Below are positions 8,341 to 17,563 of a DNA stretch of 64,000 bases, one piece after another. The position numbers and the translations under genes were made by a program. The notes under the pieces are model-generated. The model was not told the origin of the DNA. It saw nothing but the letters and a program-made list of their open reading frames with translations, and did not search any database. Every line of letters starts with the position of its first letter. The first letter of the stretch is position 1. The DNA is from Paractinoplanes toevensis (GTDB lineage: Bacteria; Actinomycetota; Actinomycetes; Mycobacteriales; Micromonosporaceae), in the NCBI RefSeq assembly GCF_018332695.1, contig NZ_BOQN01000107.1, forward strand, positions 1 to 64,000, in the 5' to 3' direction.

Positions 8341-11118
8341 GTGGAGGTCCGCCTGCTGGGTCCGGTGGAGACATGGGCGGACGGCCGGCCGGTCGAGCTC
8401 GGTCCACCGCAGCGACGGCACACGCTGGCTGCCCTGGCGGTCGATGTGGGTCGCCCGGTCACCATTGACGTTCTTGCCGCCCGAGTGTGGGACGAGCCGC
8501 CACCGGCGGCCGCCCGGATTCTGCAGGTGCACATCACGCACCTTCGGCGGCTGTTGGCCTCCGCCGCGGGCCCGCCATCGGCCCGCCTGCTGCGCCGCTC
8601 CAGCGGTTACCTCCTCGACATGGCGCCCGAACGAGTCGACGCCCACCGGTTCGCCGACCAGGTCCGACGTGCCCGTGGCGCCGACCCGCCCACCGCGCTG
8701 ACGCTGCTACGCACGGCCCGGGAACTGTGGCGGGCCGAGCCACTCGGCGGGCTGAAGGGAAACTGGGTGGAACGGACCCGGCACGCGTACGGGGAGCAGC
8801 ACCTCGCCGCCACGATGGCTTGGGGGCTCGCCGAGTTGCGGGCCGGCAACCCGCTCGTGGTGATCCGGCCGCTGGCTGAGCTCGCCATTGATCACCCGCT
8901 GACGGAGCCGCTGGCCGATGTCGTGATGCGGGCTTATGCCGCCGCTGCCCGGCCCGCCGACGCCTTGGCGTATTACGCCAAGTTCCGCCGCCGGCTCGCC
9001 GACGAGTTGGGTGCCGATCCGAGCGCGACACTGCAGGCCCTGCACCAGGCCATTCTGCGCGGCGAACCGGTGGTGCCGCGGGACACCATCGAGGTGGCGG
9101 CCAAAGCACCGGTCACTGTTGTCGTGCCGGCCCAGCTACCGGCGGACGTTCCCGGTTTCGCCGGCCGTGCCTCGGCCCTGCGCGCCCTCGACAATGTGCT
9201 GACGGAGACCGCGATGGCGGTCGCGGTGGTGTCCGGCACCGCCGGGGTGGGCAAGACCGCCCTTGCCGTGCACTGGGCGCATACGGTGCGGTCCCGCTTT
9301 CCGGACGGTCAGATCTTCGTGAGCCTGCGCGGCTTCGACCCCACCGGACAGGTCGTCTCCCCGCAAGCGGCACTCCGCAGCCTGCTCGACGGGCTGGGCG
9401 TCGCCCCCGAGCGGGTGCCGACCACCCTCGACGCGCAGACCGCCCTGTACCGCAGCGTGGTGGCCGGCCGGCGGCTACTGCTGGTGCTGGACAACGCCCG
9501 CGACGTCGAGCAGGTCCGGCCGTTGCTGCCGGGCACCGCCAGCGTTGTCGTCGTCGTGACCAGCCGGGCGCAACTGATCGGTCTGCTGGCCGACGGGGCG
9601 TCCGCCGTACCTCTGGGTCTGCTGTCCCGGGGGGAAGCCGAGGAACTGCTGACGAACCGGCTCGGACCGGGGATCGTCGCCCAGCGCGACGCACTCGACC
9701 AGGTCATCACGGCCTGCGCCAGGCTGCCACTGGCGTTGAGCATCGCCGTGGCCCGGACCCGGCAGACGAACTTTCCGCTGATCGCGCTCGCCGCCGAGCT
9801 CAGCGAGGTCAGTGACCGGCTGACCGCGTTGGACGTCGGCGATCCGGCCGGTGATGTCCGGACGGTGCTCTCGTGGTCGTACGCGGCCCTGAGCGAATCC
9901 GCCGCCAGATTGTTCCGGCTGCTCGGACTCGTCGTCGGACCCCACTTCGACGTCCCCGCGTTGACCAGCCTCTCCGGGTTGCCGGAGCGGGACCTTCGCA
10001 CGCCCCTGCGCGAGCTGACTCGGGCGAGCCTGGTGACCGAGTACGCTCCCGGCCGCTACAGCCAGCATGACCTGCTGCGCGAGTACGCCGCCGAACTCGC
10101 CCGTCGCGACGATTCGGAGGACGTACGCCGGTCCGCTACCGTCCGCCTGCTCGATCACTACCTGCATGCCGCGTACGCAGCGGATCGCCTGCTCAACCCG
10201 GCCCGCGAACCCATCGTCCTGCCCATGGGCCAGCCGGCAGCCGGCGTGTGTCCGGAGCGGTTCACCGACCTTGGCGACGCGATGGCCTGGTACGGCGAGC
10301 ACCACGCCGTCCTGCTGGCCGCCCTGCGGCAGGCCGCGGCGGTGGGACTCGACCGGCTCGCATGGCAGCTCGCCTGGTCGATGGACACCTATTCGTCCCG
10401 GAAGGGTCACCTGCACGATCAGGTCGAGGCCTGGCAGACCGCCATCGAGTGCGCGTGCCGCCTCGGCGAACTGCAGGCCCGCGCCTGCGGGCACCGTAGC
10501 CTGTCTCAGGCCGACACCAGACTCGGCCGCTATGGCGAGGCGAACGGCAACCTGAGGCGCGCGCTGGAACTCTTCACGAAGGCGCGCGACCGCATCGGCC
10601 AGGCCCGCACCCAGCACCACCTCGCCTACCTGTGTGGCCAGCAGAAGCAGCCCGCGACCGCCCTCGAGCACGCCCGGCAGGCCTGGGCGCTCTACGCCGG
10701 CACCGACGACCGGACCGGGCAGGCCGAGGCTCTGAACGCGATCGGGTGGTACCACGCGCTGCTCGGCGAGTTCGAACAGACTCTGACGCACTGCCGGCGG
10801 GCGCTGGAAATCTTCGAGGCGGACGGTGACCTGCACGGCGCCACCGGCGCCTGGGACAGCTTGGGGTACGCCCACCACAACCTCGGTCACCTCACCGAGG
10901 CCATCGACTGCTACCAGCACGGCCTCACGTCGGCCCGAAGCCTGGACCACGACCTGTTCGTCGCCGAGTTGCTGGTGCACCTCGGCGAATCCCACCATGC
11001 GGCCAGGCAGCCCGCCGCAGCGCGCATCGCGTGGACGGAGGCGGAACAGCTGCTGACAGCGCTCGACCACCCGAGCGTCTCCAGCGTCCAGGAGTCGCTG
11101 CGTCGCCTCGATGACTGA
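8341..11118 (+). CDS. SARP/AfsR-type transcriptional regulator with NB-ARC and TPR domains
   Basis: 925 aa from GTG 8341, chosen because GGGAGG sits seven bases upstream and the protein then begins VEVRLLGPVE, the usual SARP start. Residues 1-95 are the winged-helix DNA-binding domain; 100-245 the bacterial transcriptional activation domain, with the ADELGADPS element typical of it. About 275-560 is an NB-ARC STAND ATPase: Walker A GTAGVGKT at 299-306 and Walker B LLLVLDN near 380. The C-terminal 330 residues are TPR repeats (ALEHARQAW, ALNAIGWYHALLGEFEQ). Such proteins activate secondary-metabolite or developmental genes after ligand- or phosphorylation-triggered oligomerisation. No biosynthetic cluster is adjacent, so the target is unknown. 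Confidence 0.95.
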   Translation: MEVRLLGPVETWADGRPVELGPPQRRHTLAALAVDVGRPVTIDVLAARVWDEPPPAAARILQVHITHLRRLLASAAGPPSARLLRRSSGYLLDMAPERVDAHRFADQVRRARGADPPTALTLLRTARELWRAEPLGGLKGNWVERTRHAYGEQHLAATMAWGLAELRAGNPLVVIRPLAELAIDHPLTEPLADVVMRAYAAAARPADALAYYAKFRRRLADELGADPSATLQALHQAILRGEPVVPRDTIEVAAKAPVTVVVPAQLPADVPGFAGRASALRALDNVLTETAMAVAVVSGTAGVGKTALAVHWAHTVRSRFPDGQIFVSLRGFDPTGQVVSPQAALRSLLDGLGVAPERVPTTLDAQTALYRSVVAGRRLLLVLDNARDVEQVRPLLPGTASVVVVVTSRAQLIGLLADGASAVPLGLLSRGEAEELLTNRLGPGIVAQRDALDQVITACARLPLALSIAVARTRQTNFPLIALAAELSEVSDRLTALDVGDPAGDVRTVLSWSYAALSESAARLFRLLGLVVGPHFDVPALTSLSGLPERDLRTPLRELTRASLVTEYAPGRYSQHDLLREYAAELARRDDSEDVRRSATVRLLDHYLHAAYAADRLLNPAREPIVLPMGQPAAGVCPERFTDLGDAMAWYGEHHAVLLAALRQAAAVGLDRLAWQLAWSMDTYSSRKGHLHDQVEAWQTAIECACRLGELQARACGHRSLSQADTRLGRYGEANGNLRRALELFTKARDRIGQARTQHHLAYLCGQQKQPATALEHARQAWALYAGTDDRTGQAEALNAIGWYHALLGEFEQTLTHCRRALEIFEADGDLHGATGAWDSLGYAHHNLGHLTEAIDCYQHGLTSARSLDHDLFVAELLVHLGESHHAARQPAAARIAWTEAEQLLTALDHPSVSSVQESLRRLDD

Positions 11119-11233
11119 GCCGCGGCCGGATCAGCCGCATCGGCGGTTAGGGTCCGGCTCGCGCGGGGCTTCGCGGTCCTGGCCGGCGCTGTACCGACGG
11201 CGGCGGCCGGCTACGTCGATGAGGGCTCCGACA

Positions 11234-12478
11234 TCAGGCCGTCGCCCGGATCCAGGCGACACACGCCTTGTCGACCGTCGCGAACGGTTTCTTGAACGCC
11301 CGGCGCGAAGCGTCGTCGTACTCGAAGCCGTTCTGCAGCCGGTAGCGGACGAAGTCGAACAGCGCCCGCTGCCCGTACTTGTTCGCCATACAATTCATCG
11401 CGAAATGCCCGAGCCCGTAAAAGGCGTCGATCTTCGACAGCGGTGCGTCGTCGGCCAAAGGCAGCATCACGATCGACGCGGGCCGGTGTCGACCGTGCAC
11501 GGCCGCGTGCACCGCCGGCCGCCGCCAACTGGCCGACGCTGCCGCCGGCGACCAACCGATGTATTCGGCGATCCCCTCGATCAGCCATGTGTCAGCCCGG
11601 CCGGTGGCGTTGATGCCGCTGTTGGTCACCACGTGACCCATCTCGTGTTTGACCGTCGTGGCCAGCAATCTCTGGTCCCGGCCGAGCGCCGGCATGTTCA
11701 GCACCACGTCGGCGCCGTCCGCGTTGAGGTTGATCGAGTAGCCGATCACGTACTTGCCGTTGTCGCCCTGATACCAGGTGCGCCATGCCTTGGCGTCGGC
11801 CAGGTAGATGCGGTAGCGCTTCTGCGGGTTCTCGACGTAGCCGGCGATCCGGTCATTGAGCTTCGCCGCCGACTCGGCCAGCGCCAGAACGTCGTCCAGC
11901 TTCGCCGCCTCACTGGCCGTCGCGGCCACGGTGACCCGGTCGCCCTGCCGGATCGTCAACGCCGTGTTCTCCCACGGAGTCGGCTGCAGCGAATTCCTGG
12001 TCTTCGACGCCCCGACCGCCGCAATGACAAGCTTGCCTCCGACCGTTTTGACGGTCAGCGTCTGTCGCAGCTTGGGCGCCTCGTTGCCGCCGGACCCGTA
12101 GGTCGGGCATAGCCCCATGCTGAAGCAGTACGTGACATCAGCCTCGATCTTCATGACCGGGTCGGCCGGCTGCGACAACAGATGCGGCGTGTAGAGGAAC
12201 TGGCTGACGTCCAATGCGCGCAAGGTGGTGAACATCTTGCGATAGCGCGTCTGCAGGGGAGCGTCGACCGCCGCCAGCCACCCGGCCTCGTCGCCGGCCA
12301 GCAAGGCGGCCCCCTGCTTACGCAGAAGCGAAATCGCCTGCTCGAACGGACTGACCGGAACGTCTTCCACAACCACGGACGCCGACGCCGACGGCGCGGG
12401 TGTGCCCTGAGCGGGCGCGGAACAGGCGGCGAGGGAGAGGACAATCATTGCGGCGAGGAGGCGGCGATACACGACCAC
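11234..12478 (-). CDS. Lipoprotein with a gluzincin-type zinc peptidase motif
   Basis: 414 aa. The N-terminus is a lipoprotein signal with lipobox LAAC (Cys19), followed by a Pro/Ser/Ala linker, so the product is anchored outside the membrane. Residues 40-200 resemble an NTF2/SnoaL-like or mixed alpha/beta region with paired Cys. HEMGH at 278-282, with WLIEGIAEY 15 residues later (Glu301), is the HExxH plus downstream Glu arrangement of the peptidase MA (gluzincin) clan. Family level is not certain. It is convergent with the SARP gene. A catalytic role on cell-surface or secreted proteins is inferred. Confidence 0.85.
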   Translation of the reverse strand: MVVYRRLLAAMIVLSLAACSAPAQGTPAPSASASVVVEDVPVSPFEQAISLLRKQGAALLAGDEAGWLAAVDAPLQTRYRKMFTTLRALDVSQFLYTPHLLSQPADPVMKIEADVTYCFSMGLCPTYGSGGNEAPKLRQTLTVKTVGGKLVIAAVGASKTRNSLQPTPWENTALTIRQGDRVTVAATASEAAKLDDVLALAESAAKLNDRIAGYVENPQKRYRIYLADAKAWRTWYQGDNGKYVIGYSINLNADGADVVLNMPALGRDQRLLATTVKHEMGHVVTNSGINATGRADTWLIEGIAEYIGWSPAAASASWRRPAVHAAVHGRHRPASIVMLPLADDAPLSKIDAFYGLGHFAMNCMANKYGQRALFDFVRYRLQNGFEYDDASRRAFKKPFATVDKACVAWIRATA

Positions 12479-12667
12479 GAATCAAACCAGGTTCGATCAT
12501 TCCCCGCTGTCCCGCACGCTCCGAGATGGCCGGCATGCCGAGCGGTCGTTGTTCCCCATTGGATCGAGCGGCCCTGGAGACGCACAGCAGGTTGACGGGC
12601 TGATCGACCGCCGGCGCCCTGATGTGGGGTAGCGAGCGAATCGCCGCAGCACGATGGGTCGCCAGGA

Positions 12668-13207
12668 CTATGTGACGTCTCGAGCACCGTAGGCAAAGGC
12701 ACCCTGACGGTAGCGAGACAAGATGCCTGAAGCCACCTCCTCCGGAGTCCCGCTTGGCTCGATGACCAGGTGCCGGGCGTCGATGCGGGCTTGCTCGAAC
12801 TGTCGGTGCATGTACCGCGTACCGGGCTCGTCGTCACGGTTGCCCTCCCGGATGGTGACGTTCTGCACGCAGCGTTCTACCGAGGGCAGCAGGACGGCGT
12901 AGTGCAACTCGTTCAGTCCGGTGGCTTCGAAGAAGGTCGGCAGGAACCATGGCCCCATGACTCCGTCGAAGACGGCCTCGTATCCCCCCTGTGCGAACTG
13001 CCCGGCTGCCGCACCCGAGGCGCGGATGACCGTCTGGTTCTGATCCTTCGCCTCCGGCAGCCACGGCTTCTGCGCACTCCGGTCGAGGAATCGGAAGAAG
13101 GCGTCTCCGCGGATAAGGACGCTTGGTGAGAGACGCGATGAAGCGATGGAGCTGACGGTCGACTTCCCGGCTCCGGGTGGGCCGGCGATGACGAGCAGGG
13201 TGGACAT
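12668..13207 (-). CDS. AAA-type P-loop kinase-like protein
   Basis: 179 aa from ATG 13207, where the protein begins MSTLLVIAGPPGAGKST; the open frame upstream of this is low-complexity. Walker A is GPPGAGKS at about 8-15. A RGDAFFRFLD segment resembles the acceptor site of zeta-toxin/chloramphenicol phosphotransferase-like kinases, and RDDEPGTRYMHRQFE resembles the LID region of small kinases. Small-molecule or nucleotide phosphorylation is likely, substrate unknown. It stands between the lipoprotein gene and the TetR gene on the same strand, with gaps of about 190 and 260 bp. Confidence 0.88.
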   Translation of the reverse strand: MSTLLVIAGPPGAGKSTVSSIASSRLSPSVLIRGDAFFRFLDRSAQKPWLPEAKDQNQTVIRASGAAAGQFAQGGYEAVFDGVMGPWFLPTFFEATGLNELHYAVLLPSVERCVQNVTIREGNRDDEPGTRYMHRQFEQARIDARHLVIEPSGTPEEVASGILSRYRQGAFAYGARDVT

Positions 13208-13470
13208 GTGGCCTGTGTATCCGCATCGCACGGTGTTATCAAGGCAGTATCGGGCTGGTTTCGGCACTTCAGCCAGGTGCTTAGTGCGGCCAGTGCCGAT
13301 GGGGCGATGACGTCCGGGTGGGTGGCGATGGTGAGGTTGTGGCCGACGTCCGGAAGGGTGACCCGGCCCGGGCCCTTGGTATGAGCGTGAAGCGTTCCTT
13401 TCTCTCGCCCGGGGCACACGCCACCGGGCATGGTTGAACACGGGCACTTCGGGGAGCCTCGGCGTTCGGT

Positions 13471-13977
13471 CTAGCCTGCGGAGGCCGCGGTTCCCGCGTG
13501 CGCGGACATAACGCGGACGCGTAGCCGTTCACCCAGAAGTTCACTCGGCGTGATCCCCGTGGTGCGGCCGGACCGGAGTATCGGCACGTCGTCCAGGGCC
13601 TGTTCCAACAGCTGCAACGCCCGGGCCACCACCGCGGCGACTTCGGCGTCGGCCGGGGCGCGCTCGACCGCGGCCAGCAGCAGCAGGTCCAGATCGCCCT
13701 TCTGGATCACGTTGTCGAGGAATTGCTCCGCATCTCTTCCGCTGTGGAGCCGATCGATCAGCGGCTGCAGGGCGTGCGAGATATGCCAGTGCAACGCGGC
13801 CAGATACAGACCGCGCTTGCTGCCGAAGGTTTTGTAGAGGCTGTTGCGGTGTACCCCAAGATGCCGGACAAGGTCATCAACACCCACCCCGTCATAGGCG
13901 CGCGTGGTGAACAGCGCGGCGGCCTCGGCCGTCACCATCTCTTCGTCGAATCCCCTCGGCCGCCCCACGATCAACAT
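13471..13977 (-). CDS. TetR-family transcriptional repressor
   Basis: 168 aa. The N-terminal HTH is clear: AAALFTTRAYDGVGVDDLVRHLG, then VHRNSLYKTFGSKRGLY, the classic recognition helix and Tyr-Lys-x-Phe turn. The C-terminal ligand domain is short for the family (usual total 180-220 aa). The gene starts 14 bp from a GGAACGAT / ATCGTTCC palindrome and faces a frameshifted membrane gene, so autoregulation and control of that gene are likely. Confidence 0.9.
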   Translation of the reverse strand: MLIVGRPRGFDEEMVTAEAAALFTTRAYDGVGVDDLVRHLGVHRNSLYKTFGSKRGLYLAALHWHISHALQPLIDRLHSGRDAEQFLDNVIQKGDLDLLLLAAVERAPADAEVAAVVARALQLLEQALDDVPILRSGRTTGITPSELLGERLRVRVMSAHAGTAASAG

Positions 13978-13990
13978 CGTAGGCAGTTGG

Positions 13991-14018
13991 GGAACGATCG
14001 GTCAAGAACAATCGTTCC
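13991..14018. promoter_or_regulatory. Palindromic operator for the adjacent TetR repressor
   Basis: GGAACGAT and its exact reverse complement ATCGTTCC are separated by 12 bases. The site lies between the TetR start (13977, minus strand) and the gene that would begin at 14038 on the plus strand, the usual position for a TetR operator. Confidence 0.7.
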
Positions 14019-14037
14019 TAAACTGGCCTGGCTGTCG

Positions 14038-14260
14038 GTGCGCCCGGCCCTTCGCCCGGGCGGCCGCACCGCCACCGTCGGCGCCGTCCTGCTGGGCGTC
14101 GCCGTCCCGCGGCGTCGCCCTCGGCTTCGCCGTTCTGCTGTTCGTCTTCGTCAACGTCCCCGCCGCCTTGACCGGGTTGTTCGAGCGCCTGCTCGCCGCG
14201 TTCGGCGCCGCCGCGATCGCTGCCCTGGCCCTGGGCATCGCCCGCCGTGCGAGCGGCTAG
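14038..14260 (+). pseudogene. Small membrane protein broken by a frameshift
   Basis: A GTG at 14038, 19 bp after the operator, opens a frame reading ATVGAVLLGVAV; near 14105 coding character moves to the next frame (SRGVALGFAVLLFVFVNVPAAL) and continues to TAG at 14258-14260 through a second hydrophobic helix (AAAIAALALGIARRASG). Removing one base joins the parts into a protein of about 73 aa with two or three membrane spans. Either a disrupted gene or a sequencing error. As the divergent partner of the TetR gene it would be its natural target. Confidence 0.42.
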
Positions 14261-14270
14261 ATTGCGTGGC

Positions 14271-15200
14271 GTGGACCTTTCACATCTCGGGGCGGCGATC
14301 GGGCCGATGATTCGTGTCCACGGCGGGTTCGCCAACCGGATGTACCGGCTCGACACCGACCAGGGATCGTTCGCGGTGAAGGAGTTGAACCTCCTCGATC
14401 GCCGCGGGGCCTACCGTGCCGAGGACGTGTTCCGGTTCGAGCGGGCGGCCTTCGCCGCCGGCATCCCGATGCCCGAGCCGATCTCGGCCGCCCACGACAC
14501 GCTCGTCCATCGGTGGGTCGAGGGCGAGAAGGTGCCCGAAGCGCCGGTGCCGGCGGCGTACGCGTACGAGATCGGTGAGATTCTCGCCCGGATCCACGCG
14601 CTGGACGTCGCGTGGACTCCCGCCCCGATCGAGGAGCCGACGGCACGGGACTGGCCCGACATTGCCGAGCGGGCGACGGCGACCGGCCAGCCATGGGCCG
14701 GCGAACTCACCTCCCAGCTCCGAACGTTCCTCGCCATCGCCGACTTCGTCGACGCCTGCGAGCGGCCGGGCCCCGTCGTGCTGACCCACCGGGACATCCA
14801 GCCGTGGAACCTGCTCGCCCGCGAGGGCCGGCCGGTGCTGCTCGACTGGGAGCTCTCGGGAATGCTCGACCTGTCCGGTGAGCTCGGCTCGACCGCGCTG
14901 AGCCTCGCCAAGGGACCCGGCTTCGACGACATCCGGCCCGCCATCTTCCACTCGGTCCTCGACGGCTACGTCGCGGGCGGCGGAGTGCTGCCGCCGGCGG
15001 GTCCGAGCTGGTTCGTGTACCTGATCGGCGGCTGGCTGGGTCACACGAGGTGGAACATCCTCCGCTGCCTCGCCGGTGTCGAGGCCGGCACCGGCCCGGA
15101 CCTCGCGCTGTCACATGAATCCGTGCGCAACGGAGTCCGCGGCCTCCCCGAACTGTACGGCCGGCTTCCCGACCTCGAGGCCCTGCTCGGTCCCGGATAG
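14271..15200 (+). CDS. Aminoglycoside phosphotransferase (APH) family kinase
   Basis: 309 aa if started at GTG 14271 (VDLSHLG); a GTG at 14247 is also possible. It has the protein-kinase-like APH fold: nucleotide-loop region HGGFANRMYRL, catalytic loop THRDIQPWNLL (about residues 171-182) and the metal-binding LLDWELSG. The family phosphorylates small molecules such as aminoglycosides, homoserine, choline or macrolides; the substrate is not evident. It is followed after nine bases by another kinase-fold gene, so the two are probably co-transcribed. Confidence 0.9.
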   Translation: MDLSHLGAAIGPMIRVHGGFANRMYRLDTDQGSFAVKELNLLDRRGAYRAEDVFRFERAAFAAGIPMPEPISAAHDTLVHRWVEGEKVPEAPVPAAYAYEIGEILARIHALDVAWTPAPIEEPTARDWPDIAERATATGQPWAGELTSQLRTFLAIADFVDACERPGPVVLTHRDIQPWNLLAREGRPVLLDWELSGMLDLSGELGSTALSLAKGPGFDDIRPAIFHSVLDGYVAGGGVLPPAGPSWFVYLIGGWLGHTRWNILRCLAGVEAGTGPDLALSHESVRNGVRGLPELYGRLPDLEALLGPG

Positions 15201-15209
15201 TGTGGGGCG

Positions 15210-16154
15210 ATGGGGTCGGCGGCGTTTCTGCTCGAGCGCCTGCGGCGATCCGGCGTGCGGGACGTCGTCGCGGTGGAGCCGGTAACCGGTGGGCTCGCCG
15301 CACTCGCGGGCCTGGCAACCCGGCAGGACGCGCCACCGGTGTTCGTCAAAGCGTTCGCCGACGCCCCGGACGACGACGTCTTCACCGCGGAGGCCGAGGG
15401 GCTGGCCGCCCTGCGCCAGCACGGCGTGGCGACACCCGACGTGATCCTGGCCGACCGGGAACTGCTCGTGCTGTCCGTACTGCGGGCGAGACCGAGCAGC
15501 GAGACCTTCTGGGAACAGTTCGCGCACGCACTCGCCCACCTGCACACGAGCACGATCCACCCCCGCTTCGGGTGGCACCGCGACAACTGGCTGGGCCGCC
15601 GCCGGCAGATCAACACCTGGAACGACGACGGCTTCGCCTTCTTCGCCGAGCATCGACTGCTGCGGTGGCTGGGGGAACCCCGCGTCGAAGCCGCACTCGA
15701 CGCCGGCGACCGCGCGGCGCTGGAGCGGCTGTGCCACCGGTTGCCCGAGCTGCTGCCGGACCGGCCGGCCTGCCTGACGCACGGCGACCTGTGGGCCCAG
15801 AACCTCATGGCGACCCCGGACGGCCGGCCCGCGCTGATCGATCCGGCGGTGTCCTACATGTGGGCCGAGGTCGACCTCGCCCACCTGTGGACCACCGCGC
15901 CCCCGCCCGAGGCGCAACGGTTCTTCGCGGTCTACGCCGAGCGGACCGCGCTCGACAGCGGCTGGCAGTCCCGCATGCCGATCGTCCAGCTGCGACAGCA
16001 CTTCGCCGTGCTGGCCCAGTTCGACAACGACTGGGGCGCGGGCGAGCTGATCCGCGCCACCCTCGCCCCGTTCCGCACGTCGGCGCAGCAACCACCATCG
16101 CCGACGCCGCTCGGTCCAGGCTACGGAGGACGCGGCAATGACCGAGACCGTTGA
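15210..16154 (+). CDS. Fructosamine kinase family protein
   Basis: 314 aa. Fructosamine-3-kinase hallmarks are present: RFGWHRDNWLGRRRQINTW (the G-x-x-x-DN-x-G-x-x-x-Q-x-N-x-W element), FFAEHRLL, the catalytic THGDLWAQNLM and ALIDPAVSY, the metal-binding Asp with the usual Pro-Ala-x-x-Tyr. The family phosphorylates ketosamines on glycated proteins or free glycated amino acids so that the sugar is released. The C-terminal tail (last 30 residues) is Pro/Gly-rich and probably disordered. Likely in an operon with the APH-type gene nine bases upstream. Confidence 0.9.
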   Translation: MGSAAFLLERLRRSGVRDVVAVEPVTGGLAALAGLATRQDAPPVFVKAFADAPDDDVFTAEAEGLAALRQHGVATPDVILADRELLVLSVLRARPSSETFWEQFAHALAHLHTSTIHPRFGWHRDNWLGRRRQINTWNDDGFAFFAEHRLLRWLGEPRVEAALDAGDRAALERLCHRLPELLPDRPACLTHGDLWAQNLMATPDGRPALIDPAVSYMWAEVDLAHLWTTAPPPEAQRFFAVYAERTALDSGWQSRMPIVQLRQHFAVLAQFDNDWGAGELIRATLAPFRTSAQQPPSPTPLGPGYGGRGNDRDR

Positions 16155-16195
16155 CCAGCTGCATCCGATCCGTGCGGTTCCAGCGTGGACATGGC

Positions 16196-17563
16196 CTACG
16201 GCGTCAGGGTGATCGTCACGGTGCGCGTATAGAAGTCGCGGGCCGCGGTGCCCTGCTCTCGCGGGCCGTAGCTGGACTCCTTCTCGCCGCCGAACGGGGC
16301 GTGGAAGTCCACCCCGGTGGTCGGGGCGTTGACCTTCACCATGCCCACGTCCAGTTGGTTCGACAGGGTCAGCGCCGACCCCAGATTCTGCGTGTAGACG
16401 GCCGCGACCAGCCCGTGCCGCACCTCGTTGGCCACCCGCACCGCGGCGTCGGCCGACTCGGCGGGGAGCACCACGCACACCGGCCCGAAGAACTCCTCGC
16501 TCCGCAGGTCGTCGCCGGCGGGCACGTCCGCCAACACTGTTGGGGGCTGGAACCAGCCGTCGCGGTCGGACTGCCGCGCTCCGGTCAGCAGCCGGGCACC
16601 ACCCGCGGTGGCGCGTTGAACCGCGGCTTGGATCGCCTCGCGCGGCCGTGACTCGATCAGCGGGCCGATCACCGTCGCCGGGTCCGCCGGATCGCCCACC
16701 GGCAGCGCCTCGACGGCCGCGACCAGCCGCTCGGTGAACTGCGAGGGATCGCCGACCACGATCACCCGGCTGGTGGCGGTGCACTTCTGGCCGGCGTAGC
16801 CCATCGCCGCGGCAGCGATGGCCGTCGCGGCCGCGGCCTGGTCGGCGTCGGGCAGAACGATGGCGGCGTTCTGGCCGCCCATCTCGCATTGCACCGGGAT
16901 GCCGCGCCCGACCGCCCGTCGGGCAACCGCCTGCCCGGCGGCCACCGAGCCGGTGAACGAGACGGCGTCGGCCGTATCGACGATGGCCTCGCCGGTTCCG
17001 CCGAGGCCGGTCAGCACCGTCAGCACGCCGTCCGGGAGCGCCCCGGCGAACAGTTCGGCCAGCCGCAGCGCCACCGCCGACGACTGCGGCGCGGGCTTGA
17101 GGAGTACGGCGTTGCCGAACGCCAGGGCCGGCGCGGCCTTCCAGAGCGGTATCGCCACCGGAAAGTTCCACGGGGTGATCAGCCCGACGACGCCGTGCGG
17201 GCGACGCCGGGTGTGCAGCAGCGAGACACCGTCCGCCGGCGGGTAGACCTCGCCCTCGGGAAACAGGGCCTGCTGGGCGAAGTACCGCAGGATCGCCACC
17301 CCGCGGCCGATCTCGGCGCCCGCCTCGCCGTACGGCTTGCCGACCTCGCGGACGACCAGGTCGGTGAGTTCACCGGTCGCGGCCGCGAGCGCCTCGGCGC
17401 AGGCGTGCAGGGCGGCTGCCCGGGCGTGCGCCGGCCCACGGGCCCACGCCGGGGCCGCGGCCCGGGCCACGTCGGCGGCGGCCGCCACCGTTTCCGGGGA
17501 CGTGTCGGGTACCCGTACGATCAAATCGGTCGGCGCCTGCGGCGATCGGCTGTCGATCGTCAT
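16196..17563 (-). CDS. Aldehyde dehydrogenase, probable alpha-ketoglutarate semialdehyde dehydrogenase
   Basis: 455 aa from ATG 17563 with GGAAGG upstream. ALDH features: TPWNFPVAIPLWKAAPAL, FTGSVAAGQAVA, the general-base Glu in QCEMGGQNAA and the catalytic Cys in YAGQKCTATSR. The upstream gene overlaps by four bases (ATGA) and encodes an FAH-type 2-keto-3-deoxy acid dehydratase; in oxidative pentose or hexarate pathways that enzyme yields 2,5-dioxopentanoate, which an ALDH of this type oxidises to 2-oxoglutarate. Substrate is inferred from that pairing. The divergent IclR gene probably controls the operon. Confidence 0.93.
   Translation of the reverse strand: MTIDSRSPQAPTDLIVRVPDTSPETVAAAADVARAAAPAWARGPAHARAAALHACAEALAAATGELTDLVVREVGKPYGEAGAEIGRGVAILRYFAQQALFPEGEVYPPADGVSLLHTRRRPHGVVGLITPWNFPVAIPLWKAAPALAFGNAVLLKPAPQSSAVALRLAELFAGALPDGVLTVLTGLGGTGEAIVDTADAVSFTGSVAAGQAVARRAVGRGIPVQCEMGGQNAAIVLPDADQAAAATAIAAAAMGYAGQKCTATSRVIVVGDPSQFTERLVAAVEALPVGDPADPATVIGPLIESRPREAIQAAVQRATAGGARLLTGARQSDRDGWFQPPTVLADVPAGDDLRSEEFFGPVCVVLPAESADAAVRVANEVRHGLVAAVYTQNLGSALTLSNQLDVGMVKVNAPTTGVDFHAPFGGEKESSYGPREQGTAARDFYTRTVTITLTP

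Noticed and set aside
8059-8646. Minus-strand frame over the SARP gene leader
   Set aside because: It overlaps the start of the regulator and gives an Arg/Gly/Ser-rich product with no ribosome site.
9475-11070. Long open frame on the minus strand across the SARP gene
   Set aside because: It is antisense to a well-supported regulator. High GC at third positions leaves long antisense frames; the product is Gly/Gln/Arg-rich with no domain.
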